A stretch of DNA of 16,048 nt from Candidatus Zhuqueibacterota bacterium 4484_87. Its GTDB lineage: Bacteria > Zhuqueibacterota > Zhuqueibacteria > Thermofontimicrobiales > Thermofontimicrobiaceae. Each line of letters opens with the position of its first letter. Positions within the stretch are counted from its first letter, which is position 1. A program made the translations under genes and the position numbers. The stretch covers positions 1 to 16,048 of the forward strand of contig NATN01000052.1 in assembly GCA_002085355.1 (NCBI GenBank), written 5' to 3'. Below, in pieces: positions 7,648 to 13,978 of this stretch. The notes below the pieces were generated by a model. That model was not told the DNA's origin and searched no databases. It saw nothing but the letters and a program-made list of their open reading frames with translations.

Positions 7648-7684
7648 AAAAAAACCCTCAGGCCTGATTCGGCCAGAGGGTTTT
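7648..7684 (-). terminator. Intrinsic terminator of the barrel gene
   Basis: The dyad AAAACCCTC-A-GGCC / GGCC-A-GAGGGTTTT (7651-7684) has a 6-base loop. On the minus strand the stem is followed by seven T residues (7654-7648). It begins about 20 bases after the barrel gene's stop codon and is a textbook Rho-independent terminator. Confidence 0.92.
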
Positions 7685-7706
7685 CAATTTTTGATTTATT
7701 AAAATA

Positions 7707-8885
7707 TTATGGTTGTGGCGGTGGTTGTTTGGTCGGTTTTTTCTTCTCGCCTTCGAGAATTTTTCTCAACCGTTCCAATTCGCGTTCTGCTTTGCGGCGT
7801 TCCTCTTTTATGCGCTGCAATTCTTCTTCTGCGGATTCCGTTTCTTTTTGTTCGCGAATAATTTGTTCGAATAATTCTCTTCGACTTTCAGCTTTTTTGA
7901 TGAGCACGTCTTTGTCGCTTGTTTTATACGCTGAAACCGGGAGGAGCAGCAAATTCATGCCAAAATTGAGTCGCCAGCCAGGGTAGTTAGGCAAATCATC
8001 AGAGTGACTGATAAATTGATACGTTGTCTCATCTTTATCAGAAGTCAAGCGAAAATCGGCACCGACACGAAGGTTCAACCAGCGATAGGCCTGGTAGCTG
8101 ATCGTCGGCGTTAAAAATAGGTAATTTTCAACGCTATAAGCTGTTTCCTTTGGCGGTTTTTGAATGAATGAATTTCCGAACAGCTCCAAAGAAAAATCGA
8201 ACCCGTTCGCGGGAATTTTAACACCAGCGCCGAACAGAAATTCCTGTGTCATAGATGGTACGCCATAAGGATCATTCTCATTGCCGCTAAGCTTTTCTCC
8301 GACATCATTATGGTTGATATAGCCTAAATTAAAATCGACATTCAGGCTTTCTTCAGGGTACAATGGATCACGTGAATAGGAGAGCATTCCCAGAAATCCC
8401 CATTCGACGGTTCCGGCTGAATAAGGCTCAAATTGAATGTTCGCTTCTTTGCCAGTTGGGAAACGAGAATTGACGCTGACGCCCCAGGTGAGAGAAGTCC
8501 CCTTGATGTTATATGAGCCAAATTTTAATCCCAAATATAAATCGCCGGGAGCCATATACTTTTTTTCGCCCCGCTGGGTATCCTGATAAACAATCGGCGC
8601 AATTGACATTTCGATGTGATTGCTGAATCCGTAACTGAAACTCAGTGCTCCCTGAATATCCCATACGCCAATGGAAGATGTCGTAGTTGGTAAATTTTTT
8701 GAGACTACCTTTCCCCACACCTGGCTTCGAGCTAACATAGTTAAATAGCCTGGCTTCAGATTCCATGCCGATTTTACATAAGTTAACCCTCTCCCTCCGG
8801 TAAGTCCATTCGCATATACGCCCGAAAAAAGAACTAATAAAATGATTACAACAGCCCCCCCACGAATGGCTCTTTTGCTACTCAT
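7707..8885 (-). CDS. Outer-membrane beta-barrel-like protein with C-terminal coiled coil
   Basis: I do not recognise a named family. The start at 8885 is chosen over the longer frame to 8933 because GGAGG lies 8 bases upstream and a signal peptide follows directly (MSSKRAIRGGAVVIILLVLF, probable cleavage near VYANG). The product has 392 residues. From about 45 to 315 the sequence alternates polar and aromatic/hydrophobic residues, as in transmembrane beta-strands (IQGALSFSYGFSNHIEMSIA; SLTWGVSVNSRFPTGK; LNLRVGADFRL). From about 325 to the end it changes to a charged helix (RRELFEQIIREQKETESAEE, then ERRKAERELERLRKILEG) and finishes in a lysine/proline tail PTKQPPPQP. It does not end in the aromatic residue usual for barrels, so the tail probably hangs in the periplasm. 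It has its own promoter and terminator, next to the OmpA-family gene. Confidence 0.7.
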   Translation of the reverse strand: MSSKRAIRGGAVVIILLVLFSGVYANGLTGGRGLTYVKSAWNLKPGYLTMLARSQVWGKVVSKNLPTTTSSIGVWDIQGALSFSYGFSNHIEMSIAPIVYQDTQRGEKKYMAPGDLYLGLKFGSYNIKGTSLTWGVSVNSRFPTGKEANIQFEPYSAGTVEWGFLGMLSYSRDPLYPEESLNVDFNLGYINHNDVGEKLSGNENDPYGVPSMTQEFLFGAGVKIPANGFDFSLELFGNSFIQKPPKETAYSVENYLFLTPTISYQAYRWLNLRVGADFRLTSDKDETTYQFISHSDDLPNYPGWRLNFGMNLLLLPVSAYKTSDKDVLIKKAESRRELFEQIIREQKETESAEEELQRIKEERRKAERELERLRKILEGEKKKPTKQPPPQP

Positions 8886-8956
8886 GATGTCGACCTCCAA
8901 ATTGGTGTATCTTCTTATGTGATGGCAACACAAAGGTGATAAATTTCCATCTTATT

Positions 8957-8985
8957 AACATAACTCATTTTTACTAATTTGTCAA
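8957..8985 (-). promoter_or_regulatory. Near-consensus sigma70 promoter of the barrel gene
   Basis: On the minus strand a perfect -35 TTGACA (8985-8980) and TATGTT (8962-8957) are exactly 17 bp apart. The -10 matches the consensus in four of six positions. It lies about 70 bp before the barrel gene start and about 95 bp after the SLBB gene stop, so the barrel gene need not depend on the SLBB promoter. Confidence 0.7.
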
Positions 8986-9079
8986 TAGCTATTTTAAGCG
9001 TTACAAAAATTTAACTAACCCACTTCCGGCTCTATATTACAAATGAAGAGAGTTTTTTGTTACCCTGTGCATCAGAACA

Positions 9080-9595
9080 TTATTTTTTTGTGTAGTACCA
9101 AATAAATGCATAAATCTGGACTAAATATCCCACTTTGGTGATTACTTCCAGAGCTTTGGAAAAATGATACCATTTTGTACCTGAGATAACAATCGTGTCA
9201 TCAGGCTTTAAAACCGGAATTACTTTGGGATCCCCGGTTTTTATAAATTTATTCACATCCACAACAATCACAGCCTTTGCATCATCGCTTTTCTTGGTTC
9301 GCGTATTGTGTGGTCTGATTATTTTTATTTTGCTTAATTTTGCTCCCTCGATCGGACCACCGGCGAAAGAAATTAATGATACCAAGTCTGTACCACTGGG
9401 AACTAAATACTGACCGGGTTTGGCAACAAATCCCCACACATTCACTTTGATCAATAATTGGTCATCTGTTCCAAGATAATATTGGGCTCCACGCGGGTAT
9501 TTTTCGTCCTGACTGAATGAAGATTGTACGAAGATGAGACAATTCGCAAGCAGCAATATCCATAAAATAAGCCATCTCTGTTTCAACTTATGCAT
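9080..9595 (-). CDS. SLBB-domain protein, polysaccharide-export-like
   Basis: The protein has 171 residues. A signal peptide is clear (basic MHKLKQRW, then hydrophobic LILWILLLANCLIF, cleavage probably after SSFS or nearby). Residues about 50-95 carry an SLBB signature: VNVWGFVAKPGQYLVPSG, then LISFAGGPIEGAKLSKIKII. A second block, VIPVLKPDDTIVISG (about 123-137), matches the end of such domains in Wza-type export proteins. The last 17 residues, VGYLVQIYAFIWYYTKK, are hydrophobic and aromatic with a basic end, and may insert in a membrane. The complete poly-saccharide export (PES) domain of Wza-like proteins is missing or very short. GGAG precedes the ATG. No glycosyltransferase, Wzc, Wzx or Wzy gene is nearby, so a role in capsule or exopolysaccharide export is only a family-based guess. 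Confidence 0.8.
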   Translation of the reverse strand: MHKLKQRWLILWILLLANCLIFVQSSFSQDEKYPRGAQYYLGTDDQLLIKVNVWGFVAKPGQYLVPSGTDLVSLISFAGGPIEGAKLSKIKIIRPHNTRTKKSDDAKAVIVVDVNKFIKTGDPKVIPVLKPDDTIVISGTKWYHFSKALEVITKVGYLVQIYAFIWYYTKK

Positions 9596-9656
9596 TTACC
9601 GTCTCCTTGACCGCATAACTATAGAATTATCAATGCATTTCAGCTTCCCCCAGAAA

Positions 9657-9696
9657 ATTATACGCTCAAAATGCTGTTAAAATTGAACTAATTCAA
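9657..9696 (-). promoter_or_regulatory. Possible SLBB promoter with overlapping dyad
   Basis: The minus strand has a perfect TATAAT (9662-9657) about 60 bp before the SLBB start. At the -35 position only TTCAAT (9687-9682, 19-bp spacing) is available, which is weak, but it is embedded in the dyad TTGAATTAGTTCAA (9696-9683). That layout would suit an activator- or repressor-controlled promoter; this is inference. Confidence 0.35.
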
Positions 9697-9784
9697 ACTA
9701 ACAGGGAAAAGTAGCAAAAATATTGCCAAAACAATAGGTTGGAATGATTTCTGACTATTTCGCTAATTTATGAAACTGGTTCCT

Positions 9785-9806
9785 CAAAGTTAGATCAGTA
9801 ACTTTG
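9785..9806. repeat. Perfect 8-bp inverted repeat in intergenic region
   Basis: CAAAGTTA (9785-9792) and TAACTTTG (9799-9806) flank GATCAG. No T run follows on either strand, which argues against a Rho-independent terminator. It may be a protein-binding site or an RNA hairpin. Confidence 0.45.
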
Positions 9807-9972
9807 CATATCCGAATTTACAAGATGACAGTCCAATTCGATCAACAGAACGTACTAAAAAATTCGGGATAAAAAAGACAAGAGCAGAGTAATAGAAACA
9901 TTCTCACATCGGTTTTGCAAACAAAGTTTATTAGAGAGAAGTGCGATGCAAATAGCACTGGCCTTGTGAAAT

Positions 9973-12030
9973 TTATTGTCTTTTTTCGAGATTGAATATT
10001 TTTTGCCACAGGCGAGATTCATTTGGATTGAGAATCAGGGCTTTTTGAAAGGCATTTAATGCACTGGTTTTGTCCATGTTTTTTTCAAACCAATCCCCCA
10101 TAAGTTCATATGTAATTTCAATCCCTTTTCCATTCGGAAAGCGATTGATCAATGTGGAAAATAGCTCGTCAGTTTTCGATATACGTTTGAAATTGCTGTT
10201 TTTCAGACAAAAAGAGAGGAGCATATTATACGGTTCAACTTCATCCTTGTGCACCGGAAGTAATTGCGCGCTCTGCAGTAGCTTTTTTATGCACATGGGA
10301 TAATCGCTTTTTTTGTACAAGAAAATTGCCTGTGCAAAAAAAAGATAGCTATTCGAAAGGGAATCAAACGAGGCTAATTTCATAATTTGATCGATCGCAG
10401 ATATCCCACGATCAAACTCATGTAATCGGGAATATGGTGTAATGAGTGCCCAAATCATCTCGTCGTATTTTTGACCGGTTTGTCTGAAATATTGATCAGA
10501 AAAATTTGCAAAGCCGTCAAGGAAGGTATTTGCCGTATTGTTCAATCCGGCTCCTTGCAATGCAATAATAGTGCGCACAAACGCCCCCTGAATCATTGCA
10601 TCAGTCAATTGTGCAATATGAAGAGAATCTTTCTTGTCAGAGTTAAAAATTGTTTTGATATCCAATAACTTTGTCAAATCATTAGTCCTGATATCCATCC
10701 CCCAGTATTTGTTCAAATGGGGAAAAGCATTCTCATATTGTTTCTTAGCTAAAAATTCATCCGTAGCAGCGATATTTTGCTCTGCTGTTTCCGCAAAAAA
10801 AGTTAAATTCCCGGTCGAATCCATTAGCGTCGGTAAGAAAACGTTGTCGCCAAGAATATTAATTTTCAAAATTTTATAAAAGGCATGACTTGATCCGTCA
10901 GGATTTTCCTGGTAGGCAATCATGTTTTGGCCAATTTTTTTAAATCCTTTTTCGTTAAAACAAATGAGCTGATGTTCAATCTTTTTTGCTTCATTAAGTT
11001 CGCTGAACTCTTTTTCATCCGCGCGAAGTCCGGATAATTCCACAAGTGATTCGGGGTAACTGATCGTGAAAAACAAATTGCCGGAACGCTTCCATCCAAA
11101 ATATTGTAGCACATTATCAAAAGTAAGCTTTATTGCTTTCTTTGCCTCGACATCGATGAGAAAAATGTTTTTCTTTTTGTCCTTGGTGACAACACAAGCT
11201 AATTTTTGCCCATCGGGAGACCATTCAATTTTTTCAATTTCCTGATCAGTTTCAAATATTTTTTTGGGATTTTTGCAGTTCATGTTCGCGATAAACACTC
11301 CATTCAATTTTGTATCGCTGGAAATTCCAAGCCTTGAGAAAGCAATTTGTGCACCTTGCTGTGAAATTGAAATCTCAGCGAGATTATCTGCATGGAAAAT
11401 ATGATCAGGATTGAGCCTGTTTAAATTCAGAGTCCAAATCCCATTTTTTCGGTTGTCGGCAGCGCCATGAACGGAAAAATATACCGCTTTACTTTGACGG
11501 TCCCATTTCGCTGCAATTCTCGCACATTGACATTCAAAAATCGTTTTCCTGAAATTATTTTTTGGCGAAGTTACAATCAATTGTAAATTCCCGTTATTTG
11601 CTTTCTTTACCGCAAGAATTTTTTCACCATCTGGTTCCCACTGTGGCAAAAAAGTCGGACGAAGCGTTTTGTCAACTTTTTTCGAAGCGATGTTTCCCAA
11701 AAATGAAGATGACCGAGTTGCCATGTTATAAACCCAGACACCTAAATTGTCGTCTTGCGATTTCAGGTACATCAAATAATCACCACTTTCCGACCATTGC
11801 AGCGATTGGGTGGGATGAATTTTTTCATCCACTAGAATTAGCTCCGCGTCGGATTCCTTTGCTCTTGAGATGAAAATTTTTTGCGTCTGTACATTGATAA
11901 ATGCCATGTATTTTCCGTCCGGAGACCAGGCAATTTCGTCTCCTGTCAGATTGACCTCGTTGCAGGCTGTCAAATAAAGAATCAAGCTTATGGCGATTGT
12001 GATTAATTTTAACAAATTTTTACGAGCCAT
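9973..12030 (-). CDS. Lipoprotein with TolB-like beta-propeller and C-terminal TPR
   Basis: The protein has 685 residues. It starts with a lipoprotein signal peptide whose lipobox is LTAC, giving lipidation at C23. Residues about 30-340 contain repeated PD40/WD40-like blade motifs: IAWSPDGKYMAFI, LQWSESGDYLMYL, PQWEPDGEKILAV and IEWSPDGQKLACVV. Such TolB-like propellers usually bind proteins or peptidoglycan in the periplasm. Residues about 410-680 are helical, and the last 40 (FEKNMDKTSALNAFQKALIL, then NPNESRLWQK) fit a tetratricopeptide repeat. It therefore looks like an interaction scaffold tethered to a membrane facing the periplasm. It begins 2 bp after the stop of the upstream TPR lipoprotein gene, with GAGGGAG at that gene's end as ribosome-binding site, so the two are tightly coupled. 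No enzymatic motif was seen. Confidence 0.75.
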   Translation of the reverse strand: MARKNLLKLITIAISLILYLTACNEVNLTGDEIAWSPDGKYMAFINVQTQKIFISRAKESDAELILVDEKIHPTQSLQWSESGDYLMYLKSQDDNLGVWVYNMATRSSSFLGNIASKKVDKTLRPTFLPQWEPDGEKILAVKKANNGNLQLIVTSPKNNFRKTIFECQCARIAAKWDRQSKAVYFSVHGAADNRKNGIWTLNLNRLNPDHIFHADNLAEISISQQGAQIAFSRLGISSDTKLNGVFIANMNCKNPKKIFETDQEIEKIEWSPDGQKLACVVTKDKKKNIFLIDVEAKKAIKLTFDNVLQYFGWKRSGNLFFTISYPESLVELSGLRADEKEFSELNEAKKIEHQLICFNEKGFKKIGQNMIAYQENPDGSSHAFYKILKINILGDNVFLPTLMDSTGNLTFFAETAEQNIAATDEFLAKKQYENAFPHLNKYWGMDIRTNDLTKLLDIKTIFNSDKKDSLHIAQLTDAMIQGAFVRTIIALQGAGLNNTANTFLDGFANFSDQYFRQTGQKYDEMIWALITPYSRLHEFDRGISAIDQIMKLASFDSLSNSYLFFAQAIFLYKKSDYPMCIKKLLQSAQLLPVHKDEVEPYNMLLSFCLKNSNFKRISKTDELFSTLINRFPNGKGIEITYELMGDWFEKNMDKTSALNAFQKALILNPNESRLWQKIFNLEKRQ

Positions 12031-12032
12031 TT

Positions 12033-12728
12033 TTATTTTTCTCCCTCTTGCAAGGATTTTATCCTTTCATCAGAAATTTTAGCCCATGAGCTTCTCGGAG
12101 AATCTTTCATAATTTTTTCATAAATTTTTCTCGCTTGATCGGGATCCTTAATTTTAAATTGGTAAATTCCCCCAATCCGGAAATAAATTTCCTCGCGCAA
12201 TGGATGGCCCGGGCGGCCAGAAACAAATTCCTGATAGGTCGCGATCGCTTTGAGAGGCTTTGATTTTTTTAAATAAATTTCCGCTTGATCCAGGCAGGCA
12301 TCTACAGCTCTTGCGCTATCAGGATAAAGATCGCGGAGTCGTTGGTAAATTATAATCGCTTCTTCATGTCGGTCGAGATTAAAATTGTCGATCCGTGCGA
12401 GCCGATAAAGTCCCTCACAACAGAGAGAACTCTCAGGGTAATTCTGCGCTAATTTCCGGTAATAATCTGCAGCATCTTTGAAATGTCCAAATAGTTCATT
12501 GAGTCGTCCCAGTTTGAAACACGCCACCGGCGCAGCTTCGCTCTCGGGGAATTTGATGAGTATGTTTTCGTAATTTGTCTTGCATTGGCTAATTTTTTCC
12601 GTACATCGCAATACATCACCTTCGAGCCTTTTTGCAGTTTTTAGCAGTTTGTCCGGAGTCTCGTTATTCTGGCAGGAAAGAAGAAATATTACCAAAGTAA
12701 AAATAAACGGCTTCATCAATTTTTCCAT
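12033..12728 (-). CDS. TPR-repeat lipoprotein (BamD/CpoB-like architecture)
   Basis: The protein has 231 residues. A short signal peptide (MEKLMKPFIFTLVIFLLSCQ) has a lipobox with the lipidated residue at C19. The rest is made of tetratricopeptide-type helix pairs with the usual small and aromatic positions and Pro-Asp/Pro-Glu turns: KFPESEAAPVACFKLGRL, HFKDAADYYRKLAQNYPESS, HEEAIIIYQRLRDLYPDSA, KPLKAIATYQEFVSGRPGH and DPDQARKIYEKIMKDSPRSS. The spacing of about 36 residues and the outer-membrane-lipoprotein form resemble BamD and CpoB/YbgF, but the gene's setting after an anti-sigma factor is not that of either, so I do not assign a name. AAAGGA precedes the ATG by about 7 bases. It is 50 bp downstream of the anti-sigma gene and 2 bp upstream of the propeller lipoprotein gene. 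It probably binds a partner at the inner face of the outer membrane. Confidence 0.8.
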   Translation of the reverse strand: MEKLMKPFIFTLVIFLLSCQNNETPDKLLKTAKRLEGDVLRCTEKISQCKTNYENILIKFPESEAAPVACFKLGRLNELFGHFKDAADYYRKLAQNYPESSLCCEGLYRLARIDNFNLDRHEEAIIIYQRLRDLYPDSARAVDACLDQAEIYLKKSKPLKAIATYQEFVSGRPGHPLREEIYFRIGGIYQFKIKDPDQARKIYEKIMKDSPRSSWAKISDERIKSLQEGEK

Positions 12729-12778
12729 GATTCGTTCCTTTGGATTTTTTGAATTCCATTATCCTGAAACGATTAATG

Positions 12779-13225
12779 CTAATTGATCTGATTTTTTAGC
12801 ATACGAAATCGTGAAGGATAATCTGATTGATTCACGCTACCGAAAACAGAAGCGGGCATTCGGTAGTTGGAAAGATTCTTTGTCCACACTCGCGGAGAAA
12901 AAGCGTCTCTGATTAAAAAATTCACTGCCAAAAAAAGAATTATGGAAGCGGCAATCGCAAAAATAATCTTTCGGGATTGATGATGCGTCTTTATGTTTTT
13001 GCGTTTTTCCCTTTGAAGTTTCCTTTCCAGATTCTCATCAAAATTTTTCGGTAAAGCGTCCAGTCGCATCTGATTCATAAACCGAAAGGTTTTTTCCAAT
13101 TGCATTTCCAATTTGAGGCAGCTTTCGCAACGACCAAGATGTTTATGGATTTTTTTGACCTGCATCAAATTTAATTCGCCATAAATGTAAGCGGATAAAT
13201 TTAGCTGTACTTCGGTGCACTTCAT
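12779..13225 (-). CDS. Zinc-binding membrane anti-sigma factor
   Basis: The frame is open to 13408, but M at 13225 is chosen: GAGG lies 6 bases upstream and the family domain begins there (MKCTEVQLNLSAYIYGEL). This gives 148 residues. The zinc-binding anti-sigma domain has C3 and H29-x3-C33-x2-C36 (HLGRCESC). A single transmembrane helix spans about 87-105 (IIFAIAASIILFLAVNFLI), leaving about 43 residues outside the cytoplasm (WTKNLSNYRMPASVFGSV within it). The expected role is to hold the adjacent ECF sigma factor at the inner membrane and release it on a signal. The sigma gene ends 44 bp upstream, as is usual for such pairs. The outer segment is very short, so signal detection may depend on another protein, such as the lipoproteins encoded next; that is inference. 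Confidence 0.88.
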   Translation of the reverse strand: MKCTEVQLNLSAYIYGELNLMQVKKIHKHLGRCESCLKLEMQLEKTFRFMNQMRLDALPKNFDENLERKLQREKRKNIKTHHQSRKIIFAIAASIILFLAVNFLIRDAFSPRVWTKNLSNYRMPASVFGSVNQSDYPSRFRMLKNQIN

Positions 13226-13269
13226 TTCTGACCTCATTTTGCTAATTAGCCACAATGTGAATTGTTTTT

Positions 13270-13860
13270 TCAAACAAACTCTATTCCTGTTTGTTCGAGA
13301 TAATTTTTTATTTTTAAAAGAGCATGGTGAATTCTTGATTTCACTGTTCCGGAAGGGCATTCCTGAATTTCCGCGATGTCCCGATAGGGAAGTCCGTGAT
13401 AATGACATAATATTATTGCCTCACGTTGTTCCTCTGGAAGTTGATCAATTGCTTCTTTCAACAGTAACTGTATTTCTTTTCTCTCAAATTCATCTTCAGC
13501 ATTCATGGGAGACATTGCCTGTTCCGATAGGCTCAAATGTGGCTGAATATCCATTTCTTCTGGATTTTTCGGCAATCTGACAAGCTTTTTTCTTTGGTTC
13601 TTTCTAAAAAAATCAATGCAAATATTTTGAGCTATGCGGATTAACCATGAGTGGAATTTACCGGTTTGCTTGTATTGGTCTGCGACATGAAATAATTTGA
13701 CGAAAACATCCTGAGTCAAGTCTGAAGCCGTCTCTCGATTTTTTACTTTCAGTAGAATAAATTGGAAAATCGGATATTTATAGCGTTCCACAAGTGCAGA
13801 AAAGGCTGTATCGTCGCCAGAAAGAAATAATTGCACCAGTTTTTCATCGCTGATTGTCAC
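13270..13860 (-). CDS. ECF-type RNA polymerase sigma factor
   Basis: GTG at 13860 is the preferred start: AAAGGGAG lies 7 bases upstream and the protein then opens as MTISDEKLVQLFLSGDDTAF, as expected for the family. A TTG at 13914 is the only longer option. This gives 196 residues. Region 2 (about 20-90) includes DLTQDVFVKLF and FHSWLIRIAQNICIDFFRK. A linker with no conserved motif covers about 93-125. Region 4 (about 130-190) includes LPEEQREAIILCHYHGLPYR and the helix-turn-helix ECPSGTVKSRIHHALLKI. It directs RNA polymerase to a regulon that usually includes its own operon. The anti-sigma gene follows after 44 bp. Only about 60 bp separate the start from the trxB terminator, so its promoter must be compact; I found no convincing housekeeping promoter there. 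Confidence 0.92.
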   Translation of the reverse strand: MTISDEKLVQLFLSGDDTAFSALVERYKYPIFQFILLKVKNRETASDLTQDVFVKLFHVADQYKQTGKFHSWLIRIAQNICIDFFRKNQRKKLVRLPKNPEEMDIQPHLSLSEQAMSPMNAEDEFERKEIQLLLKEAIDQLPEEQREAIILCHYHGLPYRDIAEIQECPSGTVKSRIHHALLKIKNYLEQTGIEFV

Positions 13861-13920
13861 ATTTTTTCTCCCTTTCTCTACCCTAAACAACGTAAATTTC
13901 CTCAAATGGTTCAATCAGGC

Positions 13921-13958
13921 AAAAAAAAACCAGGCACTAACACTCAAGTACCTGGTTT
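13921..13958 (-). terminator. Intrinsic terminator of trxB
   Basis: AAACCAGG (13927-13934) and CCTGGTTT (13951-13958) form the stem, extended inward by ACT/AGT past one mismatch. On the minus strand it is followed by a run of nine T residues (13929-13921). It lies about 20 bp after the trxB stop and insulates trxB from the sigma-factor operon. Confidence 0.9.
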
Positions 13959-13978
13959 AAATTTAAACTATTTTTTAG

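Larger units (their letters stand above)
7278..7706. other. Intergenic region between barrel gene and OmpA-family gene
   Basis: These 429 bases hold the terminator of the upstream barrel gene, the promoter and ribosome-binding site of the OmpA-family gene, and a 7-bp inverted repeat at 7501-7523. I see no coding potential with a ribosome-binding site in the remaining AT-rich sequence (about 7360-7640) and no recognisable RNA gene. Confidence 0.6.
9596..9972. other. Intergenic region upstream of the SLBB gene
   Basis: These 377 bases contain no supported gene. They hold a perfect TATAAT on the minus strand (9662-9657), the dyad TTGAA-CTAA-TTCAA (9683-9696) about 20 bases upstream of it, and an 8-bp inverted repeat at 9785-9806. 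No good terminator follows the upstream propeller gene; the only candidate is a 5-bp GC-containing dyad (AGTGC/GCACT) about 15 bases past its stop without a T run. Confidence 0.6.

Noticed and set aside
7549..7986. A plus-strand frame of 145 codons across the barrel gene terminator
   Set aside because: It reads through a terminator hairpin and antisense to the barrel gene's coiled coil, has no ribosome-binding site, and its Ser/Arg-rich sequence is typical of a shadow frame.
13226..13408. Longer anti-sigma start overlapping the sigma gene
   Set aside because: The added 61 residues are the shadow of the sigma factor's region 4 in another frame; the zinc-binding domain begins at 13225 with its own GAGG site.
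13956..13967. Palindrome TTTAAATTTAAA after trxB
   Set aside because: A simple AT palindrome next to the terminator; low complexity, no evidence of function.
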